Assembly: GCF_000013365.1 (NCBI RefSeq)
Contig: NC_007778.1
Span: 1,240,001 to 1,304,000, forward strand
Length of the DNA stretch: 64,000 bases
DNA from: Rhodopseudomonas palustris HaA2
Lineage (GTDB): Bacteria > Pseudomonadota > Alphaproteobacteria > Rhizobiales > Xanthobacteraceae
Direction: 5' to 3'
Shown here: piece after piece, positions 49,268 through 57,670 of the stretch
Numbering within the stretch: position 1 is the first letter of the stretch
How the letters are laid out: each line of letters opens with the position of its first letter
Program-made: the position numbers and the translations under genes
The notes under the pieces: model-generated
Seen by the model: the letters and a program-made list of their open reading frames with translations, nothing else
What the model was told of the DNA's origin: nothing
Database searches by the model: none

Positions 49268-50272
49268 ATGAAAACTACGACCCTCGGAAAACTGGGGCTG
49301 ACGCTGGTCGCAGCGCTGCTGGCGAGCCCATCGCGGGCGGAACTCGGTCAGGTGCGCGTCGCCACCCAGATCGGCCTCGCCTATCTGCCGCTGATCGTCA
49401 TGGAGCACGACAAGCTCTGGGAGAAGAAGGCGGCGGAGAAGGGCGTTTCGGTCAAGGTCGAATACCTCCGGCTCGGCGGCGGCTCGCCCCTCAACGACGC
49501 GCTGCTGTCGGACTCGGTGCAAGTCGCCTCGGCCGGTCTCGCGCCGCTGCTGACGCTGTGGGACCGCACCAAGCCCAACTACAAGGTCAAGGCTCTGTCG
49601 GCCGTCGCCACGGCGCCGATGTATCTGCTGTCCAACAACCCCAACGTCAAAACCATCAAGGACTTCACCCCGGCGGACCGCATTGCGGTGGCGAGCGTCA
49701 AGATCTCGATCAACGCCATCGTGCTCAACATGGGCGTCGAGCAGGCCTTCGGCGCCGGCAAGGCCAACGCGCTCGACGACATTCAGGTCGCGATGGCGCA
49801 TCCCGAAGCCTATGCGGCGCTGACCACGCGCGCCGGCGGCATCACCGGCTACATGGCGACCTCGCCGTTTCAGGAGCGGGCGCTGACGCAGCCCGGCATT
49901 CACAAGGTCGCCGATTCGTTTGGCATTCTCGGCGGGCCGTCGACCTTCAGCGTCGCCTACGCCAAATCGGACTTCGTCAACGGCAATCCGAAGCTGGTCG
50001 AGGCGTTCATCGAAGCGCAGCGCGAAGCCGTCAAGTTGATCGTCACCGACCGGGCCAAGGCGATCGACGGCTACCTCGCGGTCACCGGCGACAAAACCGA
50101 CCGCAAGCTGATCGAGACCATCCTCGCTTCCCCCGAATATGATTTCGACATCGCGCCGAAGGCGACGATGCCGATGGCGGGCTTCATGCAGCGCACCGGC
50201 ATTCTGAAGTCGGCGCCCGCGTCGTGGCGCGACTACTTCTTCGACACCATGAAGAACGAGAAGGGAAGCTGA
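49268..50272 (+). CDS. ABC transporter substrate-binding protein, NMT1/SsuA-like
   Basis: A 334-residue periplasmic protein with a signal peptide (MKTTTLGKLGLTLVAALLASPSRA, cleavage after SRA). The mature part begins 'VRVATQIGLAYLPLIVMEHDKLWEKKAAEKG' and is typical of the NMT1/SsuA (nitrate, sulfonate, thiamine precursor) fold. Sequence alone does not show the ligand. It is the first gene of the operon and overlaps the ATPase ATG by one base (TGATG). A palindrome lies 42 bp upstream. Confidence 0.88.
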   Translation: MKTTTLGKLGLTLVAALLASPSRAELGQVRVATQIGLAYLPLIVMEHDKLWEKKAAEKGVSVKVEYLRLGGGSPLNDALLSDSVQVASAGLAPLLTLWDRTKPNYKVKALSAVATAPMYLLSNNPNVKTIKDFTPADRIAVASVKISINAIVLNMGVEQAFGAGKANALDDIQVAMAHPEAYAALTTRAGGITGYMATSPFQERALTQPGIHKVADSFGILGGPSTFSVAYAKSDFVNGNPKLVEAFIEAQREAVKLIVTDRAKAIDGYLAVTGDKTDRKLIETILASPEYDFDIAPKATMPMAGFMQRTGILKSAPASWRDYFFDTMKNEKGS

Positions 50273-51150
50273 TGCCGGCCGCGGCTCTCTCTCGGTCCAG
50301 TCACCAGCTCACGGACACCTCGGACATGCTGATGAACGCTCAATCTCGCCCCGTCGGCCCTGACCCCGCCCCGTCCGAAGTGCTGCTGTCGGCGCGCGAT
50401 GTCACGCTGCAATACAAGACCCCCGATCATCTCGTGACCGCCACGTGGCGGGTGTCGTTCGACGTCCATGTCGGCGATCGCTTCGTGCTGCTCGGCCCTT
50501 CGGGCTGCGGCAAATCCACCTTGCTGAAATGCGTCGGCGGTTTCCTGCCGCCGGCGGAAGGCCGCGTCTGGCTGAACAACAAGGAAATCACTGCGCCGGG
50601 GCCGGACCGGATGATGGTGTTTCAGGAGTTCGATCAGCTGCTGCCGTGGAAGACCGTGCTCGAGAACGTGATGTATCCGATGCAGGTCAGCCGGCGTTTC
50701 CCGAAATCGGAAATCCGCAGCCGCGCCCTGCAGTGCATCGAGAAGATCAGCCTGTCGAAGTTCACCGACGCGTTTCCGCACATGCTGTCGGGTGGCATGA
50801 AGCAGCGCGTCGCCATCGCCCGCGCGCTGGCGATGGAGCCGGCGATGCTGCTGATGGACGAGCCGTTCGCGTCGCTGGATGCGCTGACGCGGCGGGCGAT
50901 GCAGCTCGAAGTGCTGCGGCTGTGGGACGAGACCGCGTTCACCATGCTGTTCGTGACGCATTCGATCGAGGAGGCGCTGATCGTCGGCTCGCGCATTCTC
51001 GTCCTCACGCCGCACCCCGGCCAGGTCCGCGCCGAACTGGATGCCAGCGGTCTCGGCCCGGACGCCGTGTCCACGCGGAAATTCCAGGATCTGCAGCGCG
51101 AGATCGAAGACATGCTGTTCAACCGCACCGGAGATCGCGCCGATGACTGA
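50272..51150 (+). CDS. ABC transporter ATP-binding protein (SsuB/TauB-like)
   Basis: 292 residues. Walker A GPSGCGKST (about residue 80), signature MLSGGMKQRVAIARALAMEP, Walker B LLMDEPFASLDA, and the H-loop in TMLFVTHSIEEAL. It powers import with the adjacent permease. The start at 50272 (overlapping the SBP stop) has AAGGGAAG just before it. A 50-residue N-terminal extension before the ABC core is odd for the family. Ends in overlap (8 bp) with the permease gene. Confidence 0.92.
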   Translation: MPAAALSRSSHQLTDTSDMLMNAQSRPVGPDPAPSEVLLSARDVTLQYKTPDHLVTATWRVSFDVHVGDRFVLLGPSGCGKSTLLKCVGGFLPPAEGRVWLNNKEITAPGPDRMMVFQEFDQLLPWKTVLENVMYPMQVSRRFPKSEIRSRALQCIEKISLSKFTDAFPHMLSGGMKQRVAIARALAMEPAMLLMDEPFASLDALTRRAMQLEVLRLWDETAFTMLFVTHSIEEALIVGSRILVLTPHPGQVRAELDASGLGPDAVSTRKFQDLQREIEDMLFNRTGDRADD

Positions 51151-52027
51151 GATGTCCAGAACAGCGCTCGCGCCCCGGCCGAATGTGTATCGCCAGCCGG
51201 ACGCGAACGACGCCAAGACCGGCGAGATCACCAAGCAATTGCCGTTGTTCGAGCGGCTGCGCAGCAACACCCTGTTTCGGCGCGGGTCCATCCTGGTTCT
51301 GCTCGCGGCTGCCTGGCAGGGCTACGCGATGGTCCTGCAGAACGATCTGCTGCTGCCGAGCTTCTGGGCTTCCCTGACCGCGTTGTACGACGCCTTCGTG
51401 CACGGGCCGCTGCTGTGGCGGATGCTGTATTCGATCCAGGTGCTGCTCACCGGCTACGTCATCGGCGCCGTGCTCGCCGGCGTGCTGGTGTCGCTGGCGG
51501 TCTCGACCCAATGGGGCAGCGATCTGCTCGCGACGCTGACCGCGATGCTCAATCCGCTGCCGGCGATCGCGCTGCTGCCGCTAGCGCTGTTATGGTTCGG
51601 CCTCGGCATGTCGAGCATGGTGTTCGTCATCGTGCATTCGGTGCTGTGGGCGGTGGCGCTCAACGCGCAGACCGGCTTCCAGTCGGTGAGCGAAACGCTG
51701 CGCATGGCCGGGCACAATTTCGGCCTGCGCAACATGCGCTACATCTTCGGCATCCTGGTTCCGGCGGCGTTTCCGTCGATCCTCAACGGCCTGAAGATCG
51801 GCTGGGCCTTCGCATGGCGCACGCTGATCGCCGCCGAGCTGGTGTTCGGCGCGACCTCGCGCTCCGGCGGCATCGGCTGGTTCATCTTCGAGAACCGCAA
51901 CTCGCTGGAAACCGCCAACGTGTTCGCCGGCCTTTTGACGGTGATCGTCATCGGCCTGCTGGTCGACGGCCTGATCTTCCGCGCCATCGAACGCCGCACC
52001 GTGCGGCGCTGGGGAATGCAGCGATGA
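51143..52027 (+). CDS. ABC transporter permease (SsuC/TauC-like)
   Basis: A 294-residue permease with about six helices. The BPD_transp_1 motif 'GHNFGLRNMRYIFGILVPAAFPSILNGLKIGWAFAWRTLIAAELVFGA' (EAA-type loop) is at residues 190-240. It forms the channel for the NMT1-like SBP and ATPase. It overlaps the ATPase gene by 8 bp and the DUF3604 gene by 4 bp. The first 60 residues are hydrophilic and not part of the usual core. Confidence 0.92.
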   Translation: MTEMSRTALAPRPNVYRQPDANDAKTGEITKQLPLFERLRSNTLFRRGSILVLLAAAWQGYAMVLQNDLLLPSFWASLTALYDAFVHGPLLWRMLYSIQVLLTGYVIGAVLAGVLVSLAVSTQWGSDLLATLTAMLNPLPAIALLPLALLWFGLGMSSMVFVIVHSVLWAVALNAQTGFQSVSETLRMAGHNFGLRNMRYIFGILVPAAFPSILNGLKIGWAFAWRTLIAAELVFGATSRSGGIGWFIFENRNSLETANVFAGLLTVIVIGLLVDGLIFRAIERRTVRRWGMQR

Positions 52028-54384
52028 ACCTGCACCGCCCCGTCCACTTCAACGCTTCGCAGACTTCAGGCTCAGACATGACGATTCGAGTAACCAACAC
52101 CGCCCGCGCCAGCCGCTCCGTGCTGGAAAATTGGATGCCGGAGGTCACGCCGGTGGCGGCCGCGGATGCCGGTTCGGTCACGATCGACAACACCGGCCCG
52201 TTCGTCGCCGGCAGCTATCAGCGCTTCTCCATGACTTATGCGGCGGGCCGCTACGGCATCGACGATTCCGGCTGCCTGAAGATCTGCTACCGCTTCGCCT
52301 CCGACATGGGGCGGCCGCAATTCACCGATCCGACCGCGCCGAACTTCGTCGAAGTCGTCGCTTCGAACGGCGCCACGCTGGACGTGCGGTTCGACTACAA
52401 GCAGAACACGCGGCCGTGGGATCGCACCATCTACATCAAGGTCGTCGCCGGCTTCATGAAGCAAGGCGACACCATTCGGATCGATTTCGGCGCCGACGAA
52501 CGCGGGCCGGGCATCCGGATGCAGACCTTCGTCGATCCGGAATTCTGTTTCCGCATACTGGTCGACCCGATCGCGACCTACACCTTCGTGGAAGTGCCGG
52601 GCGTGCCGGTGATGCCGATCATCGCCGGTCCGGCGGCGCGCTGGCACGCGGTGCTGCCGACCTGCCGGGCGGTCGGCGATACATTCGCGCTTGGCATTCG
52701 TGCCGACGACATGTGGGGCAATCCGACCAGCGTCCGTGGCGGCGCGCGGGTTCAACTCGTCTGCAGCGGCCGGATCGAGGGGCTGCCGGAGACGGTGGCG
52801 TTCGATCCGGCGTTGCCAGCGACCGAAATCGGCGGATTGCGCGCCGTTCAGCCGGGCAGCGTGTTCGTCGATCTGGTTGCCGAAGGACGCACTCTGACGC
52901 GCTCCAATGTACTCGTCGTCGAATCCGAGCTGGCGTTGCGCCCGTATTGGGGCGACCTGCACGCGCAATCCGGCGAGACCATCGGCTCGGGCACCGCGCA
53001 GGACTACATGACGTACGCGCGTGATTGCGCCTTCCTCGATGCGATCGGCCACCAGGGCAACGATTTCCAGATCACCGGGCAGTTCTGGCACCTCCTCAAC
53101 GGCCTGATGCGCGACTGGAACGAGCCCGGGCGCTTCGTCACCATCCCCGGCTACGAATGGTCGGGCAACACCTCGCTGGGCGGCGACCGCAACGTGTTCT
53201 ATCGCAGCGAGGACCGCGTCATTCACCGCTCGTCGCACGCGCTGGTGCCGGAGCGGAGCGACGCCGACACCGACTGCTGGGACGCGCGCAGTCTGTTCGA
53301 GGCGCTGGAGCCGAAGCAGGCCGACACCGTGGTGTGGGCGCATTGCGGCGGCCGCTATGCCGATATCAAATACGCCCATCACCATGGTCTGGAGCGCGCC
53401 GTCGAGGTGCATTCGAGCTGGGGGACGTTCGAATGGCTGGCCGCTGACGCCTTCGACAGCGGCTACCGCGTCGGCATCGTCGCCAACAGCGACGGTCACA
53501 AGGGGCGGCCGGGCTACGAGCCGCCCGGCGCCTCGCTGTTCGGCGCGCTGGGAGGCCTGACCTGTTACTGGCTGCCGGAACTGACCCGCGACGCGATGTT
53601 CGACGCGCTGCAGGCGCGGCATCACTACGCCACCACCGGATCGCGCGTGCACATGACGGTGCAAAGCAACTTCGCGGAGCCTGTGACGGTGTGGACCGAC
53701 GACCCCCGCGTCGCCGGCGCAAGGCATCAAAGCGCGACCTCGGTGATGATGGGCGACATCGTCACCGGCGCGCCCGACGAGGTCGCGTTCGAGTTCTGCA
53801 TCGAGTCGGCGTCGCCGATCCTCGACGTCGAGATTCGCCGCGGCACCGAGGTGCTGGAGACCATACGTCCGCATGCCGCCGCGCCGCTCGGAACGCGCTG
53901 CCGCATCGAATGGAGCGGCGCCGAATATCGCGGCCGCGCCCGGCAGACGGTGTGGGACGGTTCGTTGAAGCTCACCGGGGCGACCATCACGGCGTTCGAG
54001 CCGATCAACTTCTTCAATCCGGACCGGCCGCTGCGGCAGCTCTCCGAGCATGAACTGGCGTGGCAGTCGATCACCACCGGCAATTTCGCCGGCGTCGATC
54101 TGTCGCTGTCGTCGGCCGATGCGGTGCTCGAGATCACCACCCCGCTGGGGACGTTCAAGCATGCGCTCGCCGAGCTGACGCATCAGCCGACCGTGCATCG
54201 GCTCGGCAAGCTCGATCGCGAGCTGCGACTGTCGCGGGAGCCGGATCACGACAGCGAACGTTCGCTCCGCCTTCGGCGCTCGATCGCGATGCGCGCGGGC
54301 GACAATCCGATCTGGCTCCGCGCGACCTTCGCGGACGGCCACCAGGCGTGGTCGAGCCCGATCTACATCCTACGCGACGCGTAG
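52024..54384 (+). CDS. DUF3604 domain protein (PHP-like metal hydrolase)
   Basis: About 786 residues. Residues 20-300 are a beta-rich domain (fibronectin-like or Ig-like). The PHP-like DUF3604 domain follows: 'YWGDLHAQSGETIGSGTAQDYMTYARDCAFLDAIGHQGND', then 'VWAHCGGRYADIKYAHHHGLERAVEVHSSWG' and 'IVANSDGHKGRPGYE', giving several His/Asp metal ligands. It likely hydrolyses phosphate or sulfate ester bonds, but no substrate can be named. The ATG at 52024 overlaps the permease stop by 4 bp; a second ATG at 52078 is possible. No signal peptide is seen, so it is probably cytoplasmic. Confidence 0.82.
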   Translation: MNLHRPVHFNASQTSGSDMTIRVTNTARASRSVLENWMPEVTPVAAADAGSVTIDNTGPFVAGSYQRFSMTYAAGRYGIDDSGCLKICYRFASDMGRPQFTDPTAPNFVEVVASNGATLDVRFDYKQNTRPWDRTIYIKVVAGFMKQGDTIRIDFGADERGPGIRMQTFVDPEFCFRILVDPIATYTFVEVPGVPVMPIIAGPAARWHAVLPTCRAVGDTFALGIRADDMWGNPTSVRGGARVQLVCSGRIEGLPETVAFDPALPATEIGGLRAVQPGSVFVDLVAEGRTLTRSNVLVVESELALRPYWGDLHAQSGETIGSGTAQDYMTYARDCAFLDAIGHQGNDFQITGQFWHLLNGLMRDWNEPGRFVTIPGYEWSGNTSLGGDRNVFYRSEDRVIHRSSHALVPERSDADTDCWDARSLFEALEPKQADTVVWAHCGGRYADIKYAHHHGLERAVEVHSSWGTFEWLAADAFDSGYRVGIVANSDGHKGRPGYEPPGASLFGALGGLTCYWLPELTRDAMFDALQARHHYATTGSRVHMTVQSNFAEPVTVWTDDPRVAGARHQSATSVMMGDIVTGAPDEVAFEFCIESASPILDVEIRRGTEVLETIRPHAAAPLGTRCRIEWSGAEYRGRARQTVWDGSLKLTGATITAFEPINFFNPDRPLRQLSEHELAWQSITTGNFAGVDLSLSSADAVLEITTPLGTFKHALAELTHQPTVHRLGKLDRELRLSREPDHDSERSLRLRRSIAMRAGDNPIWLRATFADGHQAWSSPIYILRDA

Positions 54385-54500
54385 CGCTTCGCTTGGAAAA
54401 ATACATCCGGCGCGCCTGTCGGTGTACCGGACCCGCCAGTGGAAACCGCGGCCTCGTCGCAGTGCCGCGTGAAAGGAGGCCGGACGTCGTCGACAGCTAA

Positions 54501-54675
54501 ATGCGATGCGGGAGAGTTCGGCTGCGGCCGACGCCGAAGGAGCAACACCCCGGAAACTCTCAGGCAAATGGACCGTCTCGCGACATGATCTGGAGAGAGG
54601 CGCTGGAATGCGTCCACCGAAGGGGAAGGCCGGGCAATTCGGCTAAGCTCTCAGGTAAAGCGAACAGATGGGGAC
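54501..54675 (+). promoter_or_regulatory. Tandem glycine riboswitch
   Basis: Two aptamers in series. First (about 54501-54585): GGGAGAG, CGCCGAAGGAGCAA, then AACTCTCAGGCAAATGGACCG. Second (about 54588-54675): CTGGAGAG, CACCGAAGGGGAAG, AGCTCTCAGGTAAAGCGAACAG. These are the conserved boxes of the gcvT-type glycine riboswitch; P1 of the second aptamer is ATCTG (54589-54593) with CAGAT (54665-54669). It precedes the DadA-like gene by about 45 nt. Glycine-responsive control of that gene is a strong inference. Confidence 0.92.
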
Positions 54676-54716
54676 GCGACCGAGGTTCTCGGTCAGATCG
54701 AACAATGCGAGTCCCC
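54670..54716 (+). promoter_or_regulatory. Possible expression platform of the glycine riboswitch
   Basis: A hairpin (GACCGAG 54678-54684, CTCGGTC 54688-54694) sits between GGGGAC (54670-54675) and GTCCCC (54711-54716), which can pair. The outer pairing ends 2 nt before the ATG at 54719, and the 3' end of the aptamer is next to it. No terminator T-run is seen, so control of translation start is more likely than termination. Confidence 0.45.
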
Positions 54717-54718
54717 CT

Positions 54719-55954
54719 ATGTCGAAGATCGCTATCATCGGAGCCGGGATCACCGGCGTCACAACAGCTTTCACGCTCCTCGAACGCGGCCATCGCGTGA
54801 CCGTGTTCGACCGGCATCGCTACGCCGCGATGGAGACCTCCTATGCCAATGGCGGCCAACTCTCCGCGAGCAACGCCGAGGTCTGGAACAACTGGGCGAC
54901 CGTGCGGAAGGGGCTCGGCTGGCTGTTCCGGAAAGACGCGCCGTTGCTGCTCGATCTGACGCCGAGCTGGCATAAATACTCCTGGCTGACGGAATTCCTG
55001 GTCGGCATCCGGAAGTACGAGAAGAACTCGATCGAGACCACCAAGCTCGCGATCGAAGCCCGCCGGCATTTGTTGCGCATGGCGAAGACGGCGTCGGTCG
55101 ATTTCGACATCGAGACCCGCGGCATCCTGCACGTCTATCACGACGCGCAGGATTTCGCCCAGGCGGCGAAGTCCAACAAGATGCTGCAGGCGGGCGGCCT
55201 CGAGCGCAGGCCGGTCACCCGCCAGGAAATCCGCGCGATCGAGCCCGCATTGACCGGCAAGTTTCACGGCGGGTTCTACACGCCGTCGGATTTCAGCGGC
55301 GACATCCACAAATTCGTCACCGGGTTGACGGCGTATTGCGCGCACAACGGCGTCGAGTTCCGGCTCGGCAAGAACGCGGAGGTGAGCGCCGAAAGGCACG
55401 GCGGAATCCGCGTCGACTGGTCGTCGGAGCCGATCGGTTCGCCTGGCGGGTTCGCGTTAAAGGAGAGCTTCGACGCCGTGGTGGTCTGCGCGGGCGTCGA
55501 AAGCCGGCTGCTGGCGATGGCGCTGGGAGACCGGGTCAACGTCTACCCCGTGAAAGGCTATTCGATCACCGTGCAGCTCGACAGCGAGTCCGACCGGGCC
55601 GCAGCACCGCACGTGAGCCTGCTCGACGAGCGCGCGAAGATCGTCACCAGCCGGCTCGGCAGCGACCGCTTCCGGGTCGCCGGCACCGCCGAGATCAACG
55701 GGTTCAACCGCGATATCAGGTCGGATCGGATCAGGCCGCTGGTCGACTGGGTGGAGCGCGTCTTTCCAGGCGTGAGCACGCGCCGGGTCGTGCCCTGGAG
55801 CGGGCTACGGCCGATGATGCCCGACATGATGCCGCGCGTCGGGCGTGGCCGGCGCAAGGGCGTGTTCTACAACACCGGGCATGGTCACCTCGGTTGGACG
55901 TTGTCGGCGGCCACGGCGGAGCTCGTCGCGATGCAGATCGGCCCAGCCGGCTGA
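54719..55954 (+). CDS. DadA-family FAD amino acid dehydrogenase (D-amino acid or glycine)
   Basis: A 411-residue flavoprotein of the DAO superfamily: FAD motif IAIIGAGITGVTTAFTLLERGHRVTVFDRHRYAAMETSYANGGQLSASNAE is a close match to DadA. 'TGKFHGGFYTPSDFSGDIHKFVTGL' and 'VYPVKGYSIT', and the C-terminal 'GVFYNTGHGHLGWTLSAATAELVA', are also typical. It deaminates amino acids, passing electrons to the chain. The upstream glycine riboswitch suggests that glycine (or a D-amino acid pool linked to glycine) is the signal, and perhaps the substrate. Start ATG at 54719 has only GCGAG upstream. Confidence 0.88.
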   Translation: MSKIAIIGAGITGVTTAFTLLERGHRVTVFDRHRYAAMETSYANGGQLSASNAEVWNNWATVRKGLGWLFRKDAPLLLDLTPSWHKYSWLTEFLVGIRKYEKNSIETTKLAIEARRHLLRMAKTASVDFDIETRGILHVYHDAQDFAQAAKSNKMLQAGGLERRPVTRQEIRAIEPALTGKFHGGFYTPSDFSGDIHKFVTGLTAYCAHNGVEFRLGKNAEVSAERHGGIRVDWSSEPIGSPGGFALKESFDAVVVCAGVESRLLAMALGDRVNVYPVKGYSITVQLDSESDRAAAPHVSLLDERAKIVTSRLGSDRFRVAGTAEINGFNRDIRSDRIRPLVDWVERVFPGVSTRRVVPWSGLRPMMPDMMPRVGRGRRKGVFYNTGHGHLGWTLSAATAELVAMQIGPAG

Positions 55955-56207
55955 TCCGCCTCCGGCGACGGCGCGGTCCAACTCCGCCCTGCGTCGCTTT
56001 GTCCGAGCCTCCGGGGAACTCCGGTGGGGGATTTTGCGTATCCCTGCCGCGAGCATCTTCGGCGATGATCGCCGCACGATTCGGTCTGCGTCGCCGGATC
56101 GGCCGGATTGGTTGGTTAACAGCATATCAACGAATGGGGCGCAGCCTTCCAACGTCGCAACGATCGCCGGGTCGTCGAGTGACCGATACGCTTGAGGGGG
56201 ATTCCAG

Positions 56208-56363
56208 ATGGAAGCTCAGAAGACCGCGGTCGATGCCATCGTCGCCTTGACCGGATGTGATCGTGCCGCCGTCACCGAGTTCATTCGCCGGTTCTATCTC
56301 GCCGGCGTCAAGGACCCGAAGCGGCTGACCTTCAAGGGGCTGCAGGCGTTCGCGCGCAACTGA
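56208..56363 (+). CDS. 51-residue conserved small protein
   Basis: A 51-codon frame (MEAQKTAVDAIVALTGCDRA, then AVTEFIRRFYLAGVKDPKRL...FARN) with a strong GAGGGGG Shine-Dalgarno about 7 nt before the ATG. It is a soluble, helical, basic protein. No domain is recognised; the Cys and the RRFY and KDPKRL segments may mark a small DNA- or protein-binding element. Its codon bias is GC-rich like its neighbours. The 253-bp gap upstream shows no other gene. Confidence 0.6.
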   Translation: MEAQKTAVDAIVALTGCDRAAVTEFIRRFYLAGVKDPKRLTFKGLQAFARN

Positions 56364-56394
56364 GCCGGGCTCGCCCCCGTCGCCGTCCGCAGCG

Positions 56395-56658
56395 CTACTG
56401 CTTGGCCAGCGCGATCGAAAACTCGCCGTTGCGCACCCGGCCGGGCAGGCCCTCGACGAATTTCGCCACCGCATCCTCGCCATAGGTACCGACCAGTTCG
56501 GCGAAAGCCGTGAACAGGCTGGCCTGCGCGAGGCAATCGCCGTCGACGCCGTCGTGCAGGGCTTCGGCCCAAGCTTCGCTGAGATAGCTGAGCGCCGTCT
56601 GCTTCTGGTCGCGGTCAGCCTGCATGTCGCTGTCGGTCGGATAGGTCGTGGCGCTCAT
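56395..56658 (-). CDS. Hypothetical small protein
   Basis: An 87-residue acidic, helix-rich protein: 'DQKQTALSYLSEAWAEALHDGVDGDCLAQASLFTAFAELVGTYGEDAVAKFVEGLPGRVRNGEFSIALAKQ'-type sequence. No known domain; probably conserved among Bradyrhizobium relatives. The ATG at 56658 is used because the residues further upstream are arginine-rich. It converges with the 51-residue gene; 31 bp between stops. Confidence 0.62.
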   Translation of the reverse strand: MSATTYPTDSDMQADRDQKQTALSYLSEAWAEALHDGVDGDCLAQASLFTAFAELVGTYGEDAVAKFVEGLPGRVRNGEFSIALAKQ

Positions 56659-56788
56659 GAAACTCGACAAGGTAGGGCGCGATCCACGGCGGATCGGCGA
56701 TATCCAAGTGTTACCACGCACACCGCGATGGGCTAGGCAGTTCTTTAGGAAAGGTTAACGGCCTGGGATAAATACCGGGGCTGTGCGA

Positions 56789-57178
56789 TCAGTTCGCATA
56801 GCGGGCGGTCAGGTCGCGGGAAATCCGCGAGCCTTCCTCGAGATAGCGCCGGATCGCCACCTGCGCGGCCGGGGTGCAGGTGCGGTAGGTCTGCTGGAAC
56901 CCGTTATAGCCGCGGTTGAAGCCGGCGATCAGCCGGGTGCGGCGTTCGCCGGAGGGGGTTTCGGCATCGATCAGCGCCTGCATCTCGTTGCGCCATTTGG
57001 CGCCTTCGTTGCTGCCGCAGATGCCGCGCAGATAGTGCAGCGTGCCGAGGATCTCGGCGAAGCGCTGCAGTTCGGCGTCGAACGGCGCGGCCCCCTCCTG
57101 CGCACGCGACGGCACGGTCGGCGACGCGAGGCCGAAGGTCGCGAGTACGAGAACGATGGCGAGCAGGCGCTGGAGCAT
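56789..57178 (-). CDS. TIGR02301 family secreted protein
   Basis: A 129-residue protein with a signal peptide (MLQRLLAIVLVLATFGLASPTVPSRAQ, cleavage after RAQ-type site). The mature part, with 'AELQRFAEILGTLHYLRGICGSNEGAKWRNEMQALIDAETPSGERRTRLIAGFNRGYNGFQQTYRTCTPAA', fits the TIGR02301 family of Rhizobiales proteins of unknown role. Two cysteines could form a disulfide. It follows the NUDIX hydrolase gene in the same direction, which is the usual gene order. Confidence 0.8.
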   Translation of the reverse strand: MLQRLLAIVLVLATFGLASPTVPSRAQEGAAPFDAELQRFAEILGTLHYLRGICGSNEGAKWRNEMQALIDAETPSGERRTRLIAGFNRGYNGFQQTYRTCTPAAQVAIRRYLEEGSRISRDLTARYAN

Positions 57179-57239
57179 GAGGGGATCCCGACGCGGCCTG
57201 ATAGGCTGTTTCGGCCATAGCGGCAAGCGCAGGCGCCGG

Positions 57240-57665
57240 TCAGGTTCCGAGCAGACGGCGGGCGCTGGCGACGATCGTGGCCAGCCCCTCGGTGGTCCGG
57301 AACGTGCCGACCGCCTCCGGGGCGACCCAGACGGCGTCGTCGAGTTCGTCGTTCAGCACCGGCTCGCCGGCGATCCAGCGCGCCGCAAACGACAGGATCA
57401 CATAGTGCCCCGCATTGGCGGGCCCGGGCACCACGTCGCGCCAGCCGGCCAGGCCGTCGATCGCGATCGTCAGCGCGGTCTCCTCGGCGACCTCGCGCGT
57501 CAGCGCCTCGTGCAGGGTCTCGCCATATTCGACCCGACCACCCGGCAACGAGTAGAACCCCTTGGCCGGCGAGCGCGCGCGGCGGACCAGCAACAGCTTT
57601 CCATCACGGAAAATCGAAGCGCTGACGGCGATCTGGGGATGGTGCGGCGGCGTGGGCGGCGTCAC
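57240..57665 (-). CDS. NUDIX hydrolase
   Basis: A 141-residue enzyme of the Nudix family, which cuts nucleoside diphosphates linked to other groups. The Nudix box is intact: GGRVEYGETLHEALTREVAEETAL (Gx5Ex7REUxEExGU-like) at about residues 42-65. Substrate is not predictable. It lies between TIGR02301 and an unknown gene, reading leftward; the next gene (57671-58177) is 5 bp upstream, so the three may share a transcript. Confidence 0.88.
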   Translation of the reverse strand: MTPPTPPHHPQIAVSASIFRDGKLLLVRRARSPAKGFYSLPGGRVEYGETLHEALTREVAEETALTIAIDGLAGWRDVVPGPANAGHYVILSFAARWIAGEPVLNDELDDAVWVAPEAVGTFRTTEGLATIVASARRLLGT

Positions 57666-57670
57666 GGCGA

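Noticed and set aside
51415-54384. A start at 51415 for the DUF3604 protein
   Set aside because: That part overlaps the permease gene and reads as random Arg-rich sequence; the ATG at 52024 overlapping the permease stop is better.
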